Positions 9,554-19,512 are shown, counted from the stretch's first letter. The stretch is DNA of 64,000 nt from Cyclobacteriaceae bacterium (GCA_028281285.1 JANQKF010000013.1:372001-436000), one strand, 5' to 3'. Program-made: numbers and translations. Notes: generated by a model not told the origin, from the letters alone.

Positions 9554-10543
9554 TTATTCCTCCTCTAGTTTATATTTACCCAAGTCCATTCCGAACGTAA
9601 GGTTCTTATCAGCAACAAGCTGCTCTAGCTCCGCTAATGACTTCTTACCAAAGTTTCTGAACTTCATCATATCAGAAATCTCAAGTCTCACAAGGTCACC
9701 AAGTGTTCTAACATCAGCAGCTTTCAAACAGTTGTAAGCTCTAACTGAAAGATCAAGATCGTTCAACTGAGTTTTCAAGAGCTTTCTCATGTGAAGCATT
9801 TCCTCATCTACCTGCTCTGGCTCATCCAATGCTCCAGTTTCGAGAATCATATTCTGATCAGAGAACAACATGAAATGCTGAATCAAGATATTTGCCGCAC
9901 CTTTCAACGCATTTTCAGGGTGGATTGAACCATCGGTTTCAATATCCAAAACCAACATTTCGTAGTCAGTTTTTTGCTCAACCCTGGTATTCTCCACGCT
10001 GTACTTCACATTTTTGATCGGTGTGAAGATTGCATCAGTTGGGATGTACCCAAACACTTGCTCAGAAGGTCTGTTTTCCTCAGCAGGAAGATATCCTCTT
10101 CCCTTGTCCACTGTCAATTCAATTTCGAATTTCACGTTAGACTCAAGGTGACAAACTACATCATCCGGATTCAAGATTTCATATGAGCTGGTGAACTTAC
10201 CAATGTCTCCAGCATTGAATACATCCTGACCTTCGATAGTTACTGTGATCTTGCTATCAACAGTGTCAGAAATCTTCTTGAATCTTACCTTTTTAAGGTT
10301 CAAAATGATTTCAGAAACATCTTCTACAACACCTTCAATTGTTGAGAACTCATGCAATACACCAGGGATCTTAATTCCAGTGATCGCATACCCTTCCAAA
10401 GAGGAAAGCAAGATTCTCCTCAATGCATTACCAATAGTTACCCCGTAGCCTTTTTCCAATGGCTTGAATGTGAACAGACCGTGAAAATCGTCTGCCTTCT
10501 CCATCACTACCTTTTCCGGGATTTGAAATGCAAGTATTGACAT
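9554..10543 (-). CDS. rpoA: DNA-directed RNA polymerase subunit alpha
   Basis: A 329-residue alpha subunit that dimerises to nucleate RNA polymerase assembly. The N-terminal domain contains [20 protein letters not shown] and [14 protein letters not shown] (assembly interface); the C-terminal domain (about 255-320) contains [19 protein letters not shown] and [13 protein letters not shown], the helix-hairpin-helix-like DNA and activator contact. The frame remains open 29 codons upstream, but [18 protein letters not shown] at 10543 matches the usual Bacteroidota start, and the extension would overlap rpsD. It lies between rpsD (31 bp) and rplQ (3 bp), the classical alpha-operon order. Confidence 0.97.
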   Translation of the reverse strand: MSILAFQIPEKVVMEKADDFHGLFTFKPLEKGYGVTIGNALRRILLSSLEGYAITGIKIPGVLHEFSTIEGVVEDVSEIILNLKKVRFKKISDTVDSKITVTIEGQDVFNAGDIGKFTSSYEILNPDDVVCHLESNVKFEIELTVDKGRGYLPAEENRPSEQVFGYIPTDAIFTPIKNVKYSVENTRVEQKTDYEMLVLDIETDGSIHPENALKGAANILIQHFMLFSDQNMILETGALDEPEQVDEEMLHMRKLLKTQLNDLDLSVRAYNCLKAADVRTLGDLVRLEISDMMKFRNFGKKSLAELEQLVADKNLTFGMDLGKYKLEEE

Positions 10544-10574
10544 ATTCTTAAATAGTTTAAGTTTCTTAATTTGA

Positions 10575-11180
10575 TTATTTAGAGTAAAGCTCGACAATAA
10601 GTTGTTCCTTGATATTCTCAGGAATCTCATCCCTTACAGGGAGATTAACCAACTTACCGTTCATTTCAGCGGTATTCCACTCTAACCATGGATACTTGGA
10701 GGCTGAATTGGCAGCTAAACTATCGGTGATTGCCTCAAGAGATTTAGACTTTTCTCTTACCCCAATGACATCACCAGGTTTTAAGGAATAAGATGGAATA
10801 TTGACCACCTCGCCATTCACGGTGATGTGCTTGTGAGAAACAAGTTGTCTCGCACCTCTACGTGTTGGTGAAATTCCCATTCTATAAACAGTATTATCTA
10901 GTCTGGCCTCCAACAACTGAAGTAGGTTTTCACCAGTGATACCGTCTTTTCGAGAAGCTTTATCAAAAAGATTAGCGAACTGACGCTCAAGTACTCCATA
11001 AGTGTACTTCGCTTTTTGCTTTTCCATCAACTGGATAGCGTATTCAGATTGCTTTCTTCTTCTCCCTCTGCCATGCTGGCCCGGAGGATATGCTTTCTTC
11101 TGTAATGCTTTACTGTGACCAAAAATAGGATCGTTAAATCTTCTTGCGATCTTGGCCTTAGGCCCTCTATATCTTGCCAT
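10575..11180 (-). CDS. rpsD: 30S ribosomal protein S4
   Basis: A 201-residue primary 16S rRNA-binding protein that nucleates 5'-domain assembly. It begins [15 protein letters not shown], has the RNA-binding S4 domain around residues 92-150 ([20 protein letters not shown] then [11 protein letters not shown]) and ends LIVELYSK. There are no cysteines in the N-terminal region, so it is the zinc-free form. In E. coli S4 is the feedback repressor of this operon; the present sequence shows no recognisable alpha-leader pseudoknot, so that control is not claimed here. Confidence 0.98.
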   Translation of the reverse strand: MARYRGPKAKIARRFNDPIFGHSKALQKKAYPPGQHGRGRRRKQSEYAIQLMEKQKAKYTYGVLERQFANLFDKASRKDGITGENLLQLLEARLDNTVYRMGISPTRRGARQLVSHKHITVNGEVVNIPSYSLKPGDVIGVREKSKSLEAITDSLAANSASKYPWLEWNTAEMNGKLVNLPVRDEIPENIKEQLIVELYSK

Positions 11181-11200
11181 TACTAATAAATTTCTTAGGA

Positions 11201-11593
11201 TTAAACTCTTCTACGTTTTGGAGGACGACACCCATTATGAGGTAGTGGAGTTACATCTTTGATCATAGTAACTTCAATACCTGTATTCTGGATGGTTCTG
11301 ATAGCAGATTCTCTACCTGCACCAGGTCCTTTAACGAATACTTCTACTTTTCTCAAGCCTAAGTCGTATGCTTTTTGAGCACAGTCCTGAGCAGCCATCT
11401 GAGCAGCATAAGGGGTGTTCTTTTTAGAACCTTTAAATCCCATCTTACCGGCAGAAGCCCAGGAAATCACTTGTCCTTGCTGGTTGGTCAACGAGATAAT
11501 GATGTTATTGAACGAGGCTTTAATATGCGCCTGGCCCATTGCATCCACTCGGACAACTCTCTTCTTAGCTTTATCTTTTCTTTTCTCAGCCAT
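11201..11593 (-). CDS. rpsK: 30S ribosomal protein S11
   Basis: A 130-residue small-subunit platform protein contacting 16S rRNA near the mRNA exit. Core segments are [19 protein letters not shown], the glycine-rich loop [16 protein letters not shown], and the conserved C-terminus [18 protein letters not shown], whose Asn-Gly is the site known to form isoaspartate in E. coli S11. The N-terminus has a lysine/arginine-rich extension ([20 protein letters not shown]). It lies 20 bp upstream of rpsD and 40 bp downstream of rpsM. Confidence 0.98.
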   Translation of the reverse strand: MAEKRKDKAKKRVVRVDAMGQAHIKASFNNIIISLTNQQGQVISWASAGKMGFKGSKKNTPYAAQMAAQDCAQKAYDLGLRKVEVFVKGPGAGRESAIRTIQNTGIEVTMIKDVTPLPHNGCRPPKRRRV

Positions 11594-11633
11594 TTCTCAA
11601 AATATTTTAATAGTCTGATCGACTACCCAACCC

Positions 11634-12011
11634 TTATTTGGTTGCAATCTTTTTGTTAGCAACTGTTTTTCTCTTACCCTTTCTCGTTCTAGAGTTGTTT
11701 TTGGTATGTTGACCTCTTACAGGAAGCCCTTTTCTGTGTCTCAAACCTCTATAGCAACCGATATCCATCAATCGCTTGATGTTCAGTTGCACCTCAGACT
11801 TAAGTACACCCTCTACCTTAAACTCTTCACTGATGATGGTACGAATAGCTTTCTGCTGCTCATCATTCAAATCACCAATCTTAGTATTGACATCAATACC
11901 GGCTTTTTCCAAAATGTAATTAGCCGAGCTTCGACCAATACCAAAAATGTAGGTCAAGCCAATTTCGGCTCTCTTGTGATCTGGAATATCTACTCCTGAA
12001 ATTCTTGCCAT
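11634..12011 (-). CDS. rpsM: 30S ribosomal protein S13
   Basis: A 125-residue head protein of the small subunit that forms inter-subunit bridges and touches P-site tRNA. It opens [20 protein letters not shown], includes the helix-two-turn-helix core ([19 protein letters not shown]) and [19 protein letters not shown], and ends with the lysine-rich tail expected to reach the tRNA anticodon stem. The start ATG follows the rpmJ stop by 2 bp. The order infA-rpmJ-rpsM-rpsK-rpsD-rpoA-rplQ is conserved across bacteria. Confidence 0.98.
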   Translation of the reverse strand: MARISGVDIPDHKRAEIGLTYIFGIGRSSANYILEKAGIDVNTKIGDLNDEQQKAIRTIISEEFKVEGVLKSEVQLNIKRLMDIGCYRGLRHRKGLPVRGQHTKNNSRTRKGKRKTVANKKIATK

Positions 12012-12013
12012 AA

Positions 12014-12130
12014 CTATCCTTGTCTTTGTTTGAATCGAGGATTCTTTTTGTTAATCACATACAGCTTTCCTTTTCTTCGGATGATCTTACAATCAGCGCT
12101 GCGTTTTTTTATAGATGCTCTAACTTTCAT
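12014..12130 (-). CDS. rpmJ: 50S ribosomal protein L36 (cysteine-poor form)
   Basis: A 38-residue gene read as [20 protein letters not shown] followed by [18 protein letters not shown]. It has the size and the basic pattern of L36, the smallest large-subunit protein, and lies at the usual place between infA (4 bp) and rpsM (2 bp). Only one of the four zinc-ribbon ligands (a Cys at residue 14) remains, so this is the zinc-independent type that is common in Bacteroidota. It is easily missed because of its length. Confidence 0.95.
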   Translation of the reverse strand: MKVRASIKKRSADCKIIRRKGKLYVINKKNPRFKQRQG

Positions 12131-12134
12131 CTCC

Positions 12135-12353
12135 TTATTTATATCTATAAGTAATTCTTCCTTTGCTCAAATCATAAGGCGACATTTCCAGTTTTACCTT
12201 GTCACCCGGTAATATTTTAATGTAGTGCATTCTCATTTTACCTGAGATATGCGCAGTTACGATATGCCCATTCTCAAGCTCTACACGGAACATTGCATTG
12301 GACAATGCTTCGAGTATTGTACCATCTTGTTCTATAGACGCTTGCTTAGCCAT
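12135..12353 (-). CDS. infA: Translation initiation factor IF-1
   Basis: A 72-residue S1/OB-fold protein that occupies the ribosomal A site during initiation. It reads [20 protein letters not shown], then [20 protein letters not shown] and [20 protein letters not shown], ending GRITYRYK, all standard for IF-1. It starts 1 bp from the map stop and 4 bp before rpmJ, so it is inside the spc/alpha transcript. Confidence 0.98.
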   Translation of the reverse strand: MAKQASIEQDGTILEALSNAMFRVELENGHIVTAHISGKMRMHYIKILPGDKVKLEMSPYDLSKGRITYRYK

Positions 12354-12354
12354 T

Positions 12355-13128
12355 TTATAGTTTAAATACTTCTTCTATATACTTATGTGTGGTAAGCACC
12401 TCCGTTCGATCCTTAAACACTGCCACAGTATGCTCATAATGAGCCGAGGGTTTTCGATCCCTCGTACGGATGGTCCAGCCATCATTTTCCTGCACAATGT
12501 TTCTGGATCCAAGATTCACCATGGGTTCAATGGCAATCACCAACCCATCCTGAAGCTTCGGTCCTCTACCGCGCTTGCCATAATTAGGAACTTCGGGACT
12601 CTCGTGAAGGCTACGCCCCAATCCATGTCCAACCAGTTCTCTAACCACCGTGTACCCACGATCTTCGACATGCTTCTGGATGGCATAACTCACATCACCC
12701 ATTCTGTTGCCGAATTTGGCTTGTTCAATACCTTTATACAACGACTCTTTCGTTGCTTTAAGAAGTGACATGGTCTCGGGGGAAATTTCTCCTACTGGAT
12801 AGGTATAAGCGGAATCGCTATGAAAACCTTTGTAGAAGACTCCACAATCTATCGAGATTATATCACCGTCTTTCAATTCGTACCCGCTCGGAAATCCATG
12901 AACAACTTGCTCGTTCTCAGAAATACAGAGCGCTGCCGGAAATCCATTGTATCCCTTGAATGATGGCTCTCCACCATGGTCATGGATGAACTCATCCGCC
13001 ACCTTATCAAGGTCTTTTGTCTTAACCCCAGGCTTTACCAGCTTGGCTACTTCTCCGTGAGCTCTACCGAGAATCTCAGCACTCTCCCGAATTAGTTGGA
13101 CTTCCTCTTCAGTCTTATATAAGATCAT
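12355..13128 (-). CDS. map: Methionine aminopeptidase, type I
   Basis: A 257-residue cytoplasmic enzyme that removes the initiator methionine from nascent proteins. Pita-bread-fold metal ligands are recognisable: Asp in [20 protein letters not shown] (two aspartates), His in [19 protein letters not shown], Glu in [10 protein letters not shown] and the final Glu in [11 protein letters not shown] at 13128 (MILYKTEEE) is chosen; a TTG three codons earlier would overlap the secY stop and adds only MHK. It sits between secY and infA as in many Gram-positive bacteria and Bacteroidota. Confidence 0.97.
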   Translation of the reverse strand: MILYKTEEEVQLIRESAEILGRAHGEVAKLVKPGVKTKDLDKVADEFIHDHGGEPSFKGYNGFPAALCISENEQVVHGFPSGYELKDGDIISIDCGVFYKGFHSDSAYTYPVGEISPETMSLLKATKESLYKGIEQAKFGNRMGDVSYAIQKHVEDRGYTVVRELVGHGLGRSLHESPEVPNYGKRGRGPKLQDGLVIAIEPMVNLGSRNIVQENDGWTIRTRDRKPSAHYEHTVAVFKDRTEVLTTHKYIEEVFKL

Positions 13129-13129
13129 T

Positions 13130-14449
13130 TTATGCAACAGCCACGTTCTGAGACCTACCTCTCATCTTGCCTGACTTCATCATGCCTTCGTAGTGTCTCA
13201 TCAACAAGTAGCTCTCTATTTGTTGCAAAGTATCCAGGATTACCCCTACCATAATCAATAGTGACGTTCCTCCATAGAATTGAGCAAATTGCTGACTAAC
13301 ACCGGCAATTTGAGCAAAAGCAGGAATGATCGCGATGATCGCAAGGAAAACAGATCCCGGAAGTGTTATTTTATCCAAAACATTACCGATGAAGTCTTTC
13401 GTAGGCGCACCAGGTTTGATACCCGGAATAAAACCGCCACTACGTTTTAAATCATCTGCAATGTTCGATGGATTCACTGTGATCGCTGTATAGAAGAATG
13501 TGAAAAGCACAATCATCAAAGCAAACAATGTATTGTATTGCCAAGACACCGGATTAGAAAATGCCACACCTACGGCATTCGCCAATTCACTCGTTTCAGA
13601 CCAGATTCCTGCCAACAATGTTGGAATAATCATCAAAGCCTGAGCGAAGATAATCGGCATTACTCCAGAAGCATTCACTTTCAATGGAATGAACTGTCGC
13701 TGGCCACCATAGACCTTGCCACCAACCACTTGTTTGGCATATTGAACCGGAATTCTTCTTGTTGCTTGTACCAGAGCCACTGTCACAACCACAATGAAGA
13801 ACAATACAATTATTTCAATTACTGAGAACAGTGCTCTTGAAAGTCCATTCTGAGTAAATATTTCATAGTAAGCTGATCCTGGCAATCTGGAAATAATCCC
13901 AATCATAATCAGCATAGAGATACCGTTACCGATACCCTTGTCTGTTATCTTCTCTCCCAACCACATACAGAACATGGTTCCTGAGGTCAAAAGGATCATT
14001 GAAGAAACAGTAAACAGGGTAGGATCAATCGCAATGGCCTCAGTTGGAATGGTCACTTTCAGATAACCAATACTCTGCGCCATCGTCACGATGATCGTCA
14101 ATACCCTTGTTATTTGATTTATCTTTTTCCTACCAGATTCACCTTCTTTCTGCATTTTCTGGAAACTAGGCACAGCTACCGTCATCAACTGAATTACAAT
14201 TGATGCCGAGATATATGGCATAATACCTAAACCAAAAATGGATGCATTACTAAATGCACCTCCTAACAAGGTGTCAAGAATTCCAAGAATTCCGGTATAC
14301 TCTCCATCCAAGGCAGCCGGATTAACTCCAGGCAAAACAACGAATGAGCCAAGTCTGAAAATAACAAGGAACCCTAGCGTAGCCAGGATTCTGTTTCTTA
14401 GCTCTTCAATAGAGTATATGTTCTTTATGGTAGTGAAAAACTTCTTCAT
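13130..14449 (-). CDS. secY: Protein translocase subunit SecY
   Basis: A 439-residue inner-membrane channel of the Sec translocon with ten predicted membrane segments. Identifiable landmarks: IRNRILATLGFLVIFRLGSF-like first segment near residue 20 (here ELRNRILATLGFLVIFRLGS), the plug and SecY signature region around LGIMPYISASIVIQLM, GNGISMLIMIGIISRLPG, and the cytosolic loop GGFIPGIKPGAPTKDFI. It works with SecE (encoded at 38425 in this window) and SecG and receives substrates from SecA or the ribosome. It lies between rplO (4 bp) and map (1 bp). Confidence 0.98.
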   Translation of the reverse strand: MKKFFTTIKNIYSIEELRNRILATLGFLVIFRLGSFVVLPGVNPAALDGEYTGILGILDTLLGGAFSNASIFGLGIMPYISASIVIQLMTVAVPSFQKMQKEGESGRKKINQITRVLTIIVTMAQSIGYLKVTIPTEAIAIDPTLFTVSSMILLTSGTMFCMWLGEKITDKGIGNGISMLIMIGIISRLPGSAYYEIFTQNGLSRALFSVIEIIVLFFIVVVTVALVQATRRIPVQYAKQVVGGKVYGGQRQFIPLKVNASGVMPIIFAQALMIIPTLLAGIWSETSELANAVGVAFSNPVSWQYNTLFALMIVLFTFFYTAITVNPSNIADDLKRSGGFIPGIKPGAPTKDFIGNVLDKITLPGSVFLAIIAIIPAFAQIAGVSQQFAQFYGGTSLLIMVGVILDTLQQIESYLLMRHYEGMMKSGKMRGRSQNVAVA

Positions 14450-14453
14450 AAGA

Positions 14454-14900
14454 TTAAAGTGTTGTAACGGTTCCCCCAGCTTTTTCTATTGCAGCTACAG
14501 CTGTCGCAGAAAATTTATGGGCAGTTACATCTACTTTAGCCGTCAACTCTCCTCTTCCCAAGATTTTGATCAAGTCATTTTTTCCAGCCAACCCATTCTC
14601 TACAAGAACGGTGTTATCGATGGCTTTCGCTTTTGTCTTGTCAACCAATCCCTGGAGTGTATCAAGGTTAATTGCCTTGTATTCCACTCTATTCGGATTA
14701 GTAAAACCAAACTTAGGTACACGTCTCTGCAAAGGCATTTGACCTCCTTCGAAACCTTCTTTTCTTGAGTAACCTGATCTGGACTTTGCTCCCTTATGAC
14801 CTCTTGTAGAAGTACCTCCTCTTCCGGATCCCTGTCCACGACCGATTCTCTTTTTATTTTTTACTGAGCCTTCTGCAGGCTTAAGTGTATTCAGTTTCAT
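14454..14900 (-). CDS. rplO: 50S ribosomal protein L15
   Basis: A 148-residue large-subunit protein with the extended glycine/arginine-rich N-terminal arm typical of L15 (KRIGRGQGSGRGGTSTRGHK, residues 18-37) that threads into 23S rRNA, followed by the GFEGGQMPLQRRVPKFGF segment and a compact C-terminal domain ending KAGGTVTTL. It is placed between rpmD (1 bp) and secY (4 bp), the conserved spc-operon order. Confidence 0.98.
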   Translation of the reverse strand: MKLNTLKPAEGSVKNKKRIGRGQGSGRGGTSTRGHKGAKSRSGYSRKEGFEGGQMPLQRRVPKFGFTNPNRVEYKAINLDTLQGLVDKTKAKAIDNTVLVENGLAGKNDLIKILGRGELTAKVDVTAHKFSATAVAAIEKAGGTVTTL

Positions 14901-14901
14901 C

Positions 14902-15081
14902 TTAAAGTTCCTTTACAGATACCAAGTGACTTACTTTATTGATCATACCTTCAATCTGTGGAGTCTTTTCTACTTCCACAGTTCGGTTGATTCTACCAAG
15001 ACCTAAGGCCTGAATTGTTCTCTTCTGCCTTTCTGGTCTGTTGATAACGCTTTTTAATTGTGTAATCTGAACCTTTGCCAT
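14902..15081 (-). CDS. rpmD: 50S ribosomal protein L30
   Basis: A 59-residue protein reading [20 protein letters not shown], then [20 protein letters not shown] and [19 protein letters not shown]. The pattern (short beta strand, [12 protein letters not shown]-terminal helix) is L30. It lies between rpsE (3 bp) and rplO (1 bp), where L30 is expected. Confidence 0.96.
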   Translation of the reverse strand: MAKVQITQLKSVINRPERQKRTIQALGLGRINRTVEVEKTPQIEGMINKVSHLVSVKEL

Positions 15082-15084
15082 GAC

Positions 15085-15603
15085 TTACCCATTAAAAACT
15101 TTAGACAATTCAACTCCTCTTTGTTGCGCTACTGTGTAGGCATCTCTCATGCTAAGTAAAGCATCGAAAGTAGCCTTTACCACATTGTGAGGATTCGAAG
15201 AACCTTTAGACTTAGCTAAAACGTTCTGGATTCCAGCACTTTCAAATACGGCACGCATTGCACCACCGGCAATTACTCCCGTACCCGCTGCAGCTGGCTT
15301 CACCAACACAAATCCACCACCAAATTTGCCAAGTGCTTCGTGAGGAACAGTTCCATTCAACAAAGGAACCTTCACCAAATTCTTCTTGGCATCATCAATT
15401 CCTTTAGTGATAGCATCTGTGACTTCGTTGGCCTTTCCCAGTCCATAACCAACAACACCACTTCCATCGCCAACAACTACAATTGCAGAGAAGCTGAATC
15501 TTCTACCACCCTTCACTACTTTGGCCACACGTTTAATCGCTACAACCTTTTCTTTAAGGTCGATTTCGCTGGCTTTTATCGCTTTGATATTTCTTTCAGA
15601 CAT
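15085..15603 (-). CDS. rpsE: 30S ribosomal protein S5
   Basis: A 172-residue protein of the decoding-centre side of the small subunit. The dsRNA-binding-like N-terminal domain contains [19 protein letters not shown] and [15 protein letters not shown]; the C-terminal half contains [19 protein letters not shown] and the RNA-contact segment [15 protein letters not shown]. Normal length. It lies between rplR (5 bp) and rpmD. Confidence 0.98.
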   Translation of the reverse strand: MSERNIKAIKASEIDLKEKVVAIKRVAKVVKGGRRFSFSAIVVVGDGSGVVGYGLGKANEVTDAITKGIDDAKKNLVKVPLLNGTVPHEALGKFGGGFVLVKPAAAGTGVIAGGAMRAVFESAGIQNVLAKSKGSSNPHNVVKATFDALLSMRDAYTVAQQRGVELSKVFNG

Positions 15604-15608
15604 GTCGA

Positions 15609-15953
15609 TTAAAATTTAAGGCCTCCTTCTCTGGCACCATCTGCCAAAGCCTTCACTTTACCATGATATATATAACCGTTTCGATCGAAAATCACTTCTG
15701 TGATTCCTGCTGCAACGGCCTTCTCTGCCAATTTCTTTCCAACCTCTTTAGAAAGCTCCACATTTGTGTTTTTAGTAGCTCCAAGCTCTGATGAATTCGC
15801 TGCCACTAAGGTATTACCGTTCAAATCATCAATGATCTGAGCTGATATTCTAGTATTACTTTTGAAAACCGAAATTCTGGGCCTCTCCGGAGTTCCACTG
15901 ATTTTCCTTCTAATACTCTTTTTTCTTCTTGTTCTTCCTACGCTAGTCGCCAT
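15609..15953 (-). CDS. rplR: 50S ribosomal protein L18
   Basis: A 114-residue 5S rRNA-binding protein of the central protuberance, with a basic N-terminal arm ([20 protein letters not shown]), the strand [18 protein letters not shown] and the C-terminal [20 protein letters not shown] followed by EGGLKF. It lies between rplF (8 bp) and rpsE (5 bp). Confidence 0.98.
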   Translation of the reverse strand: MATSVGRTRRKKSIRRKISGTPERPRISVFKSNTRISAQIIDDLNGNTLVAANSSELGATKNTNVELSKEVGKKLAEKAVAAGITEVIFDRNGYIYHGKVKALADGAREGGLKF

Positions 15954-15961
15954 GATTCCTA

Positions 15962-16516
15962 TTATTTAGCAGCAGTTTTACCAGCTTTTCTTCTAACATT
16001 CTCACCAACGAATCTCACACCTTTACCTTTATAAGGCTCTACCTTTCTCAGAGATCTGATTTTCGCGGCAACCTGGCCGATCAATTCTTTATCGTTGCTT
16101 TCCAATGTCACAATCGGATTCTTACCTTTTTGCATTTCTGCAGAAGTCTTCACTTCAGTAGGTACGGCTACATATATATTATGTGAGTACCCAAGGTTCA
16201 ATTCCAACACATTGTTCGATACAGAAGCTTTATAACCAACACCAACAAGCTCCAATTGCTTTCTGTAACCCTCACTTACACCAATAACCATATTATTGAT
16301 TAATGAGCGATATAGTCCGTGCAAAGATTTGTGTCGTTTTTGCTCTGTTGGTCTTTCAACAGAAACAACTGCATCTTCTACGGCAACTTTAATATCAGGA
16401 TCAACTGCCTGAGTCAGTTCTCCCTTAGGCCCTTTAACAGTAACCACATTTTCAGCGGATACGTCTACAGACACACCTTCAGGAAGATTAATCGGTTTCT
16501 TACCAATTCGTGACAT
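15962..16516 (-). CDS. rplF: 50S ribosomal protein L6
   Basis: A 184-residue protein made of two repeated alpha/beta domains near the factor-binding site. It begins [17 protein letters not shown], contains [12 protein letters not shown] and the C-terminal signature [20 protein letters not shown]. Normal length. It is encoded between rpsH (19 bp) and rplR. Confidence 0.98.
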   Translation of the reverse strand: MSRIGKKPINLPEGVSVDVSAENVVTVKGPKGELTQAVDPDIKVAVEDAVVSVERPTEQKRHKSLHGLYRSLINNMVIGVSEGYRKQLELVGVGYKASVSNNVLELNLGYSHNIYVAVPTEVKTSAEMQKGKNPIVTLESNDKELIGQVAAKIRSLRKVEPYKGKGVRFVGENVRRKAGKTAAK

Positions 16517-16535
16517 TGCTCTCTATCTCAAATTC

Positions 16536-16934
16536 TTAATAAACGTGACATAAAACTTCACCACCCACATGTTGCGCACGCGCTTCCTTGTCGGTCATGA
16601 TGCCTTTAGATGTAGAAACCACAGCGATTCCAAGGCCATTAAGGACTCTTGGAAGCTCTTTGGCTCCTGTATATTTTCTCAAACCAGGCTTGCTAATTCT
16701 TTCAAGTGCTACGATAGCTGGTGCACTTGTACTAGGATTGTACTTCAAAGCAATTTTGATAGTACCCTGGGGACCTTTATCATCCTCAAACTTATAGTTT
16801 TGGATGTAACCCTTGTCGAACAACACTTTGGTGATCTCCTTCTTAACGTTAGAAGCAGGCACCTCTACGATTCTGTGGCTCGCCTTAATGGCATTCCGCA
16901 GTCGGGTCAAATAATCTGCTATTGGATCAGTCAT
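16536..16934 (-). CDS. rpsH: 30S ribosomal protein S8
   Basis: A 132-residue 16S rRNA-binding protein of the central domain: [20 protein letters not shown] at the N-terminus and the C-terminal signature [20 protein letters not shown] with the final VLCHVY. A 125-bp gap to rpsN, far larger than the other gaps in this operon, carries a strong -7 promoter match, so rpsH and the genes after it may have extra transcription. In E. coli S8 is the spc operon repressor; no comparable target is claimed here. Confidence 0.98.
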   Translation of the reverse strand: MTDPIADYLTRLRNAIKASHRIVEVPASNVKKEITKVLFDKGYIQNYKFEDDKGPQGTIKIALKYNPSTSAPAIVALERISKPGLRKYTGAKELPRVLNGLGIAVVSTSKGIMTDKEARAQHVGGEVLCHVY

Positions 16935-17016
16935 TGTTTTTTTATTAACTCCCCTCTGGCGATATCACCCAGAAATGGGATACATTTTATTTTTACCTCC
17001 GGCCAAAACCGGCCTG

Positions 17017-17024
17017 CAAAGGTA
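17017..17024 (-). promoter_or_regulatory. Candidate internal promoter ahead of rpsH
   Basis: Minus strand TACCTTTG followed by CAGG, a full -7 match of the same form as the rpsL and rplC promoters. No TTG occurs 19-21 bp upstream, where the sequence is T/A-rich, so it is a half match. It lies in the only long spacer inside the S10-spc-alpha run. Confidence 0.45.
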
Positions 17025-17059
17025 TGGAATTAATCTCTCTTTTTAAAAAGAAAAAGTAA

Positions 17060-17329
17060 CTACCAGCTAGCTTTGGTTACACCAGGAATTTTTCCTGCTG
17101 CAGCCATCTCTCTGAACGTTACTCTGGAGATGCCGAACTTACGCATATACCCCTTAGGACGTCCAGTCAATTTGCACCTGTTGTGCAATCTTACCGGAGA
17201 AGAATTCCGAGGTAGTTTGTCCAAACCAACCCAGTCTCCTTCAGCCTTAAGAGTAGCTCTTTTTTCAGCATATCTGGCAACCAGTCGCTCTCTTTTTCTT
17301 TCTCTAGCTTTAATTGCTTCTCTAGCCAT
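17060..17329 (-). CDS. rpsN: 30S ribosomal protein S14 (long, zinc-free form)
   Basis: An 89-residue S14, a head protein of the small subunit. It opens [20 protein letters not shown] and carries [20 protein letters not shown] and [19 protein letters not shown]. The four-cysteine zinc ribbon of the short form is absent, so this is the C-minus type of about 89-101 residues. It lies 9 bp after rplE; the following gap of 125 bp to rpsH contains a promoter candidate. Confidence 0.98.
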   Translation of the reverse strand: MAREAIKARERKRERLVARYAEKRATLKAEGDWVGLDKLPRNSSPVRLHNRCKLTGRPKGYMRKFGISRVTFREMAAAGKIPGVTKASW

Positions 17330-17338
17330 TATCTAAAC

Positions 17339-17893
17339 TTATTTTTTGCTGGATGAAAAAGGCATTCCAAAAGCCTTCAACAACTCATAACTTTCTTCGT
17401 CCGTATTGGCAGTTGTCACAAATGTGATGTCCATGCCGGAAATCTTGTTCACTTTGTCGATCGAAATCTCAGGGAAGATGATTTGTTCTTTCACTCCCAA
17501 AGTATAGTTACCTCGACCGTCAAAACCTTTGTCGTTCACTCCTCTAAAGTCACGCACTCTTGGAAGGGCAACATTCAAAAGACGATCCATGAATTCGTAC
17601 ATTTTCTCGCCTCTCAAAGTCACTCTCGCACCAATTGGCATTCCTTCTCTCAACTTAAAGTTTGAGATGGAGTTCTTAGCAATAGTAGGAACAGCCTTCT
17701 GACCTGTAATAGTGGTCAACTCCTCGACACCAACGTCTACTAATTTCTTATCAGCTACAGCTGCACCAATACCCTTATTAACCACAACTTTGGCCACTTT
17801 CGGTACTTGCATCACTGTGGTGTACTGAAACCTATCCTTCAATGCAGGAACGATTTCGCTGTTGTATTTTTCTTTTAACCTAGGACTAGCCAT
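17339..17893 (-). CDS. rplE: 50S ribosomal protein L5
   Basis: A 184-residue 5S rRNA-binding protein that contacts P-site tRNA and bridges to S13. Key segments: [60 protein letters not shown] and the C-terminal [20 protein letters not shown]. Length is usual. It lies between rplX (14 bp) and rpsN (9 bp). Confidence 0.98.
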   Translation of the reverse strand: MASPRLKEKYNSEIVPALKDRFQYTTVMQVPKVAKVVVNKGIGAAVADKKLVDVGVEELTTITGQKAVPTIAKNSISNFKLREGMPIGARVTLRGEKMYEFMDRLLNVALPRVRDFRGVNDKGFDGRGNYTLGVKEQIIFPEISIDKVNKISGMDITFVTTANTDEESYELLKAFGMPFSSSKK

Positions 17894-17907
17894 CTTAATA
17901 AACCCTC

Positions 17908-18234
17908 CTACTTAGTTTTAAAATATCTTTCCAGTTTCCCAGCGTCATTCAACTTTCTACCCGATCTCGCGAATTGTCCTGAAGCAGGATCTTTCACCAT
18001 TAGATTAGAAAGGTGAACCGGTGCCTCGGTCTTCTCTATTCCACCATTTGGATTAGAAGCCGAAGGCTTAATGTGCTTAGAAACCACATTAACATCTTTC
18101 ACAATCGCTCTGTACTTGTCAGGAAATACTTTTAGTACTTCTCCTTCTTTACCCTTTGCGTTTCCGGCAATCACCTTTACGATATCACCTTTCTTCACAT
18201 GTAGCTTCATACGCTTTGTATTCTTCTTTTGCAT
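17908..18234 (-). CDS. rplX: 50S ribosomal protein L24
   Basis: A 108-residue assembly-initiator protein of the large subunit with a KOW motif near the N-terminus ([20 protein letters not shown], then VLKVFPDK) and the loop [20 protein letters not shown]. It lies between rplN (3 bp) and rplE (14 bp). Confidence 0.98.
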   Translation of the reverse strand: MQKKNTKRMKLHVKKGDIVKVIAGNAKGKEGEVLKVFPDKYRAIVKDVNVVSKHIKPSASNPNGGIEKTEAPVHLSNLMVKDPASGQFARSGRKLNDAGKLERYFKTK

Positions 18235-18237
18235 GAC

Positions 18238-18606
18238 TTAAAGTACTTCTGGAGCCAATGAAACAATCTTCATGAATTGCTTCTCGCGCAATTCTCTAGC
18301 TACAGGGCCGAACATACGAGTACCTCTTGGTTCATCGTTGTCGTTCAACAACACCGCAGCGTTATCTTCAAATCTGATATAAGAACCATCTTTTCTTCTT
18401 ACCTCCTTCTTGGTTCTTACAATTACTGCTTTTGAAACAGTGCCTTTCTTAAGATTACTTGAAGAGTGAGCAGCCTTGACAGAAACAACAATCTTGTCGC
18501 CTACGCTGGCATACTTGGTACCTGTACCGCCAAGTATTCTGATACACAGTACTTCTTTAGCACCACTATTATCAGCTACATTTAGTCTTGATTCTTGTCT
18601 GATCAT
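18238..18606 (-). CDS. rplN: 50S ribosomal protein L14
   Basis: A 122-residue protein at the subunit interface. It starts [20 protein letters not shown], a highly conserved opening, and includes [20 protein letters not shown] and [20 protein letters not shown], ending SLAPEVL. It lies between rpsQ (2 bp) and rplX (3 bp). Confidence 0.99.
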   Translation of the reverse strand: MIRQESRLNVADNSGAKEVLCIRILGGTGTKYASVGDKIVVSVKAAHSSSNLKKGTVSKAVIVRTKKEVRRKDGSYIRFEDNAAVLLNDNDEPRGTRMFGPVARELREKQFMKIVSLAPEVL

Positions 18607-18608
18607 GA

Positions 18609-18866
18609 TTACTTAGCTCTTTCAATTACTTCAACTAATCTCCATCTCTTGTTTTTACTCAGCGGACGAGTTTCCATGATTTTTACAGTATCACCGATAC
18701 CACAATCATTTTTTTCGTCATGAGCCGCAAACTTGGAAGTCTTTTTCACAAACTTTCCATAAATCGGGTGTTTCTCCCTTCGCTCTACAGCCACAGTGAT
18801 GGTTTTATCCATTTTGTTGCTGGTTACGATCCCGACTCTCTCTTTTCTAAGATTTCTAGCCTCCAT
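18609..18866 (-). CDS. rpsQ: 30S ribosomal protein S17
   Basis: An 85-residue OB-fold 16S rRNA-binding protein: [20 protein letters not shown], then [20 protein letters not shown] and the C-terminal [20 protein letters not shown]. It lies between rpmC (7 bp) and rplN (2 bp), as in most bacteria. Confidence 0.98.
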   Translation of the reverse strand: MEARNLRKERVGIVTSNKMDKTITVAVERREKHPIYGKFVKKTSKFAAHDEKNDCGIGDTVKIMETRPLSKNKRWRLVEVIERAK

Positions 18867-18873
18867 GCGATTA

Positions 18874-19068
18874 TTAATTTGCGAGTTGTTTGGCTTTCAA
18901 TTCAGTTTTTAATCGAGCAATAAACCTTCTTGACTCTCTGATTTTCATCGGATTTTCAATTGGGCTAATTGCCTGGGCAAACTTTAACTTGTTGTATGCC
19001 TCAGTCTCTGTGCCTATTTTTTCTGTCAACTCTTCGACAGTAAGCGCTTTGATTTCTGAATTTTTCAT
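18874..19068 (-). CDS. rpmC: 50S ribosomal protein L29
   Basis: A 64-residue two-helix protein near the exit tunnel, where it helps form the trigger factor/SRP docking site. It reads [20 protein letters not shown], with the second helix [20 protein letters not shown]. It lies between rplP (2 bp) and rpsQ (7 bp). Confidence 0.97.
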   Translation of the reverse strand: MKNSEIKALTVEELTEKIGTETEAYNKLKFAQAISPIENPMKIRESRRFIARLKTELKAKQLAN

Positions 19069-19070
19069 AA

Positions 19071-19490
19071 CTAACCAACGTAATCTCTACGTACAACAAA
19101 CTTTGTTGAAATAGGAAGTTTTTGGGCAGCAAGCCTCAAAGATTCCTTCGCCAACTCGATATCTACACCTCCAGATTCGAAAAGGACCGTGCCAGGCTTA
19201 ACCACAGCTACCCAATAATCAGGTGCTCCTTTACCCTTACCCATCCTAACTTCTGCAGGTTTTTTCGTAACAGGCTTGTCAGGGAAAATCCTAATCCAAA
19301 CCTGACCTTCTCTTTTCATAGCCCGGGTCATCGCGATACGAGCCGCCTCAATCTGACGACTTGTGATCCAACCTGGCTCCAATGCTTTTATACCAAATGA
19401 TCCGAAAGCCAAAGAGTGTCCTCGCTGCGCGAGTCCCTTCACTCTGCCTTTCTGCATTTTTCTAAACTTTGTTCTTTTTGGCTGTAACAT
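19071..19490 (-). CDS. rplP: 50S ribosomal protein L16
   Basis: A 139-residue protein close to the peptidyl-transferase centre and A-site tRNA. Landmarks: [40 protein letters not shown] and the loop [19 protein letters not shown]. It lies between rpsC (22 bp) and rpmC (2 bp). Confidence 0.98.
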   Translation of the reverse strand: MLQPKRTKFRKMQKGRVKGLAQRGHSLAFGSFGIKALEPGWITSRQIEAARIAMTRAMKREGQVWIRIFPDKPVTKKPAEVRMGKGKGAPDYWVAVVKPGTVLFESGGVDIELAKESLRLAAQKLPISTKFVVRRDYVG

Positions 19491-19512
19491 TCTCTTCTAC
19501 GTTATCAGGTGA

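Noticed and set aside
10544-10630. 29-codon extension of rpoA
   Set aside because: It overlaps rpsD, and [11 protein letters not shown] at 10543 is the usual conserved start.
13129-13137. TTG start for map adding MHK
   Set aside because: It overlaps the secY stop region, and an ATG three codons later is a better start.
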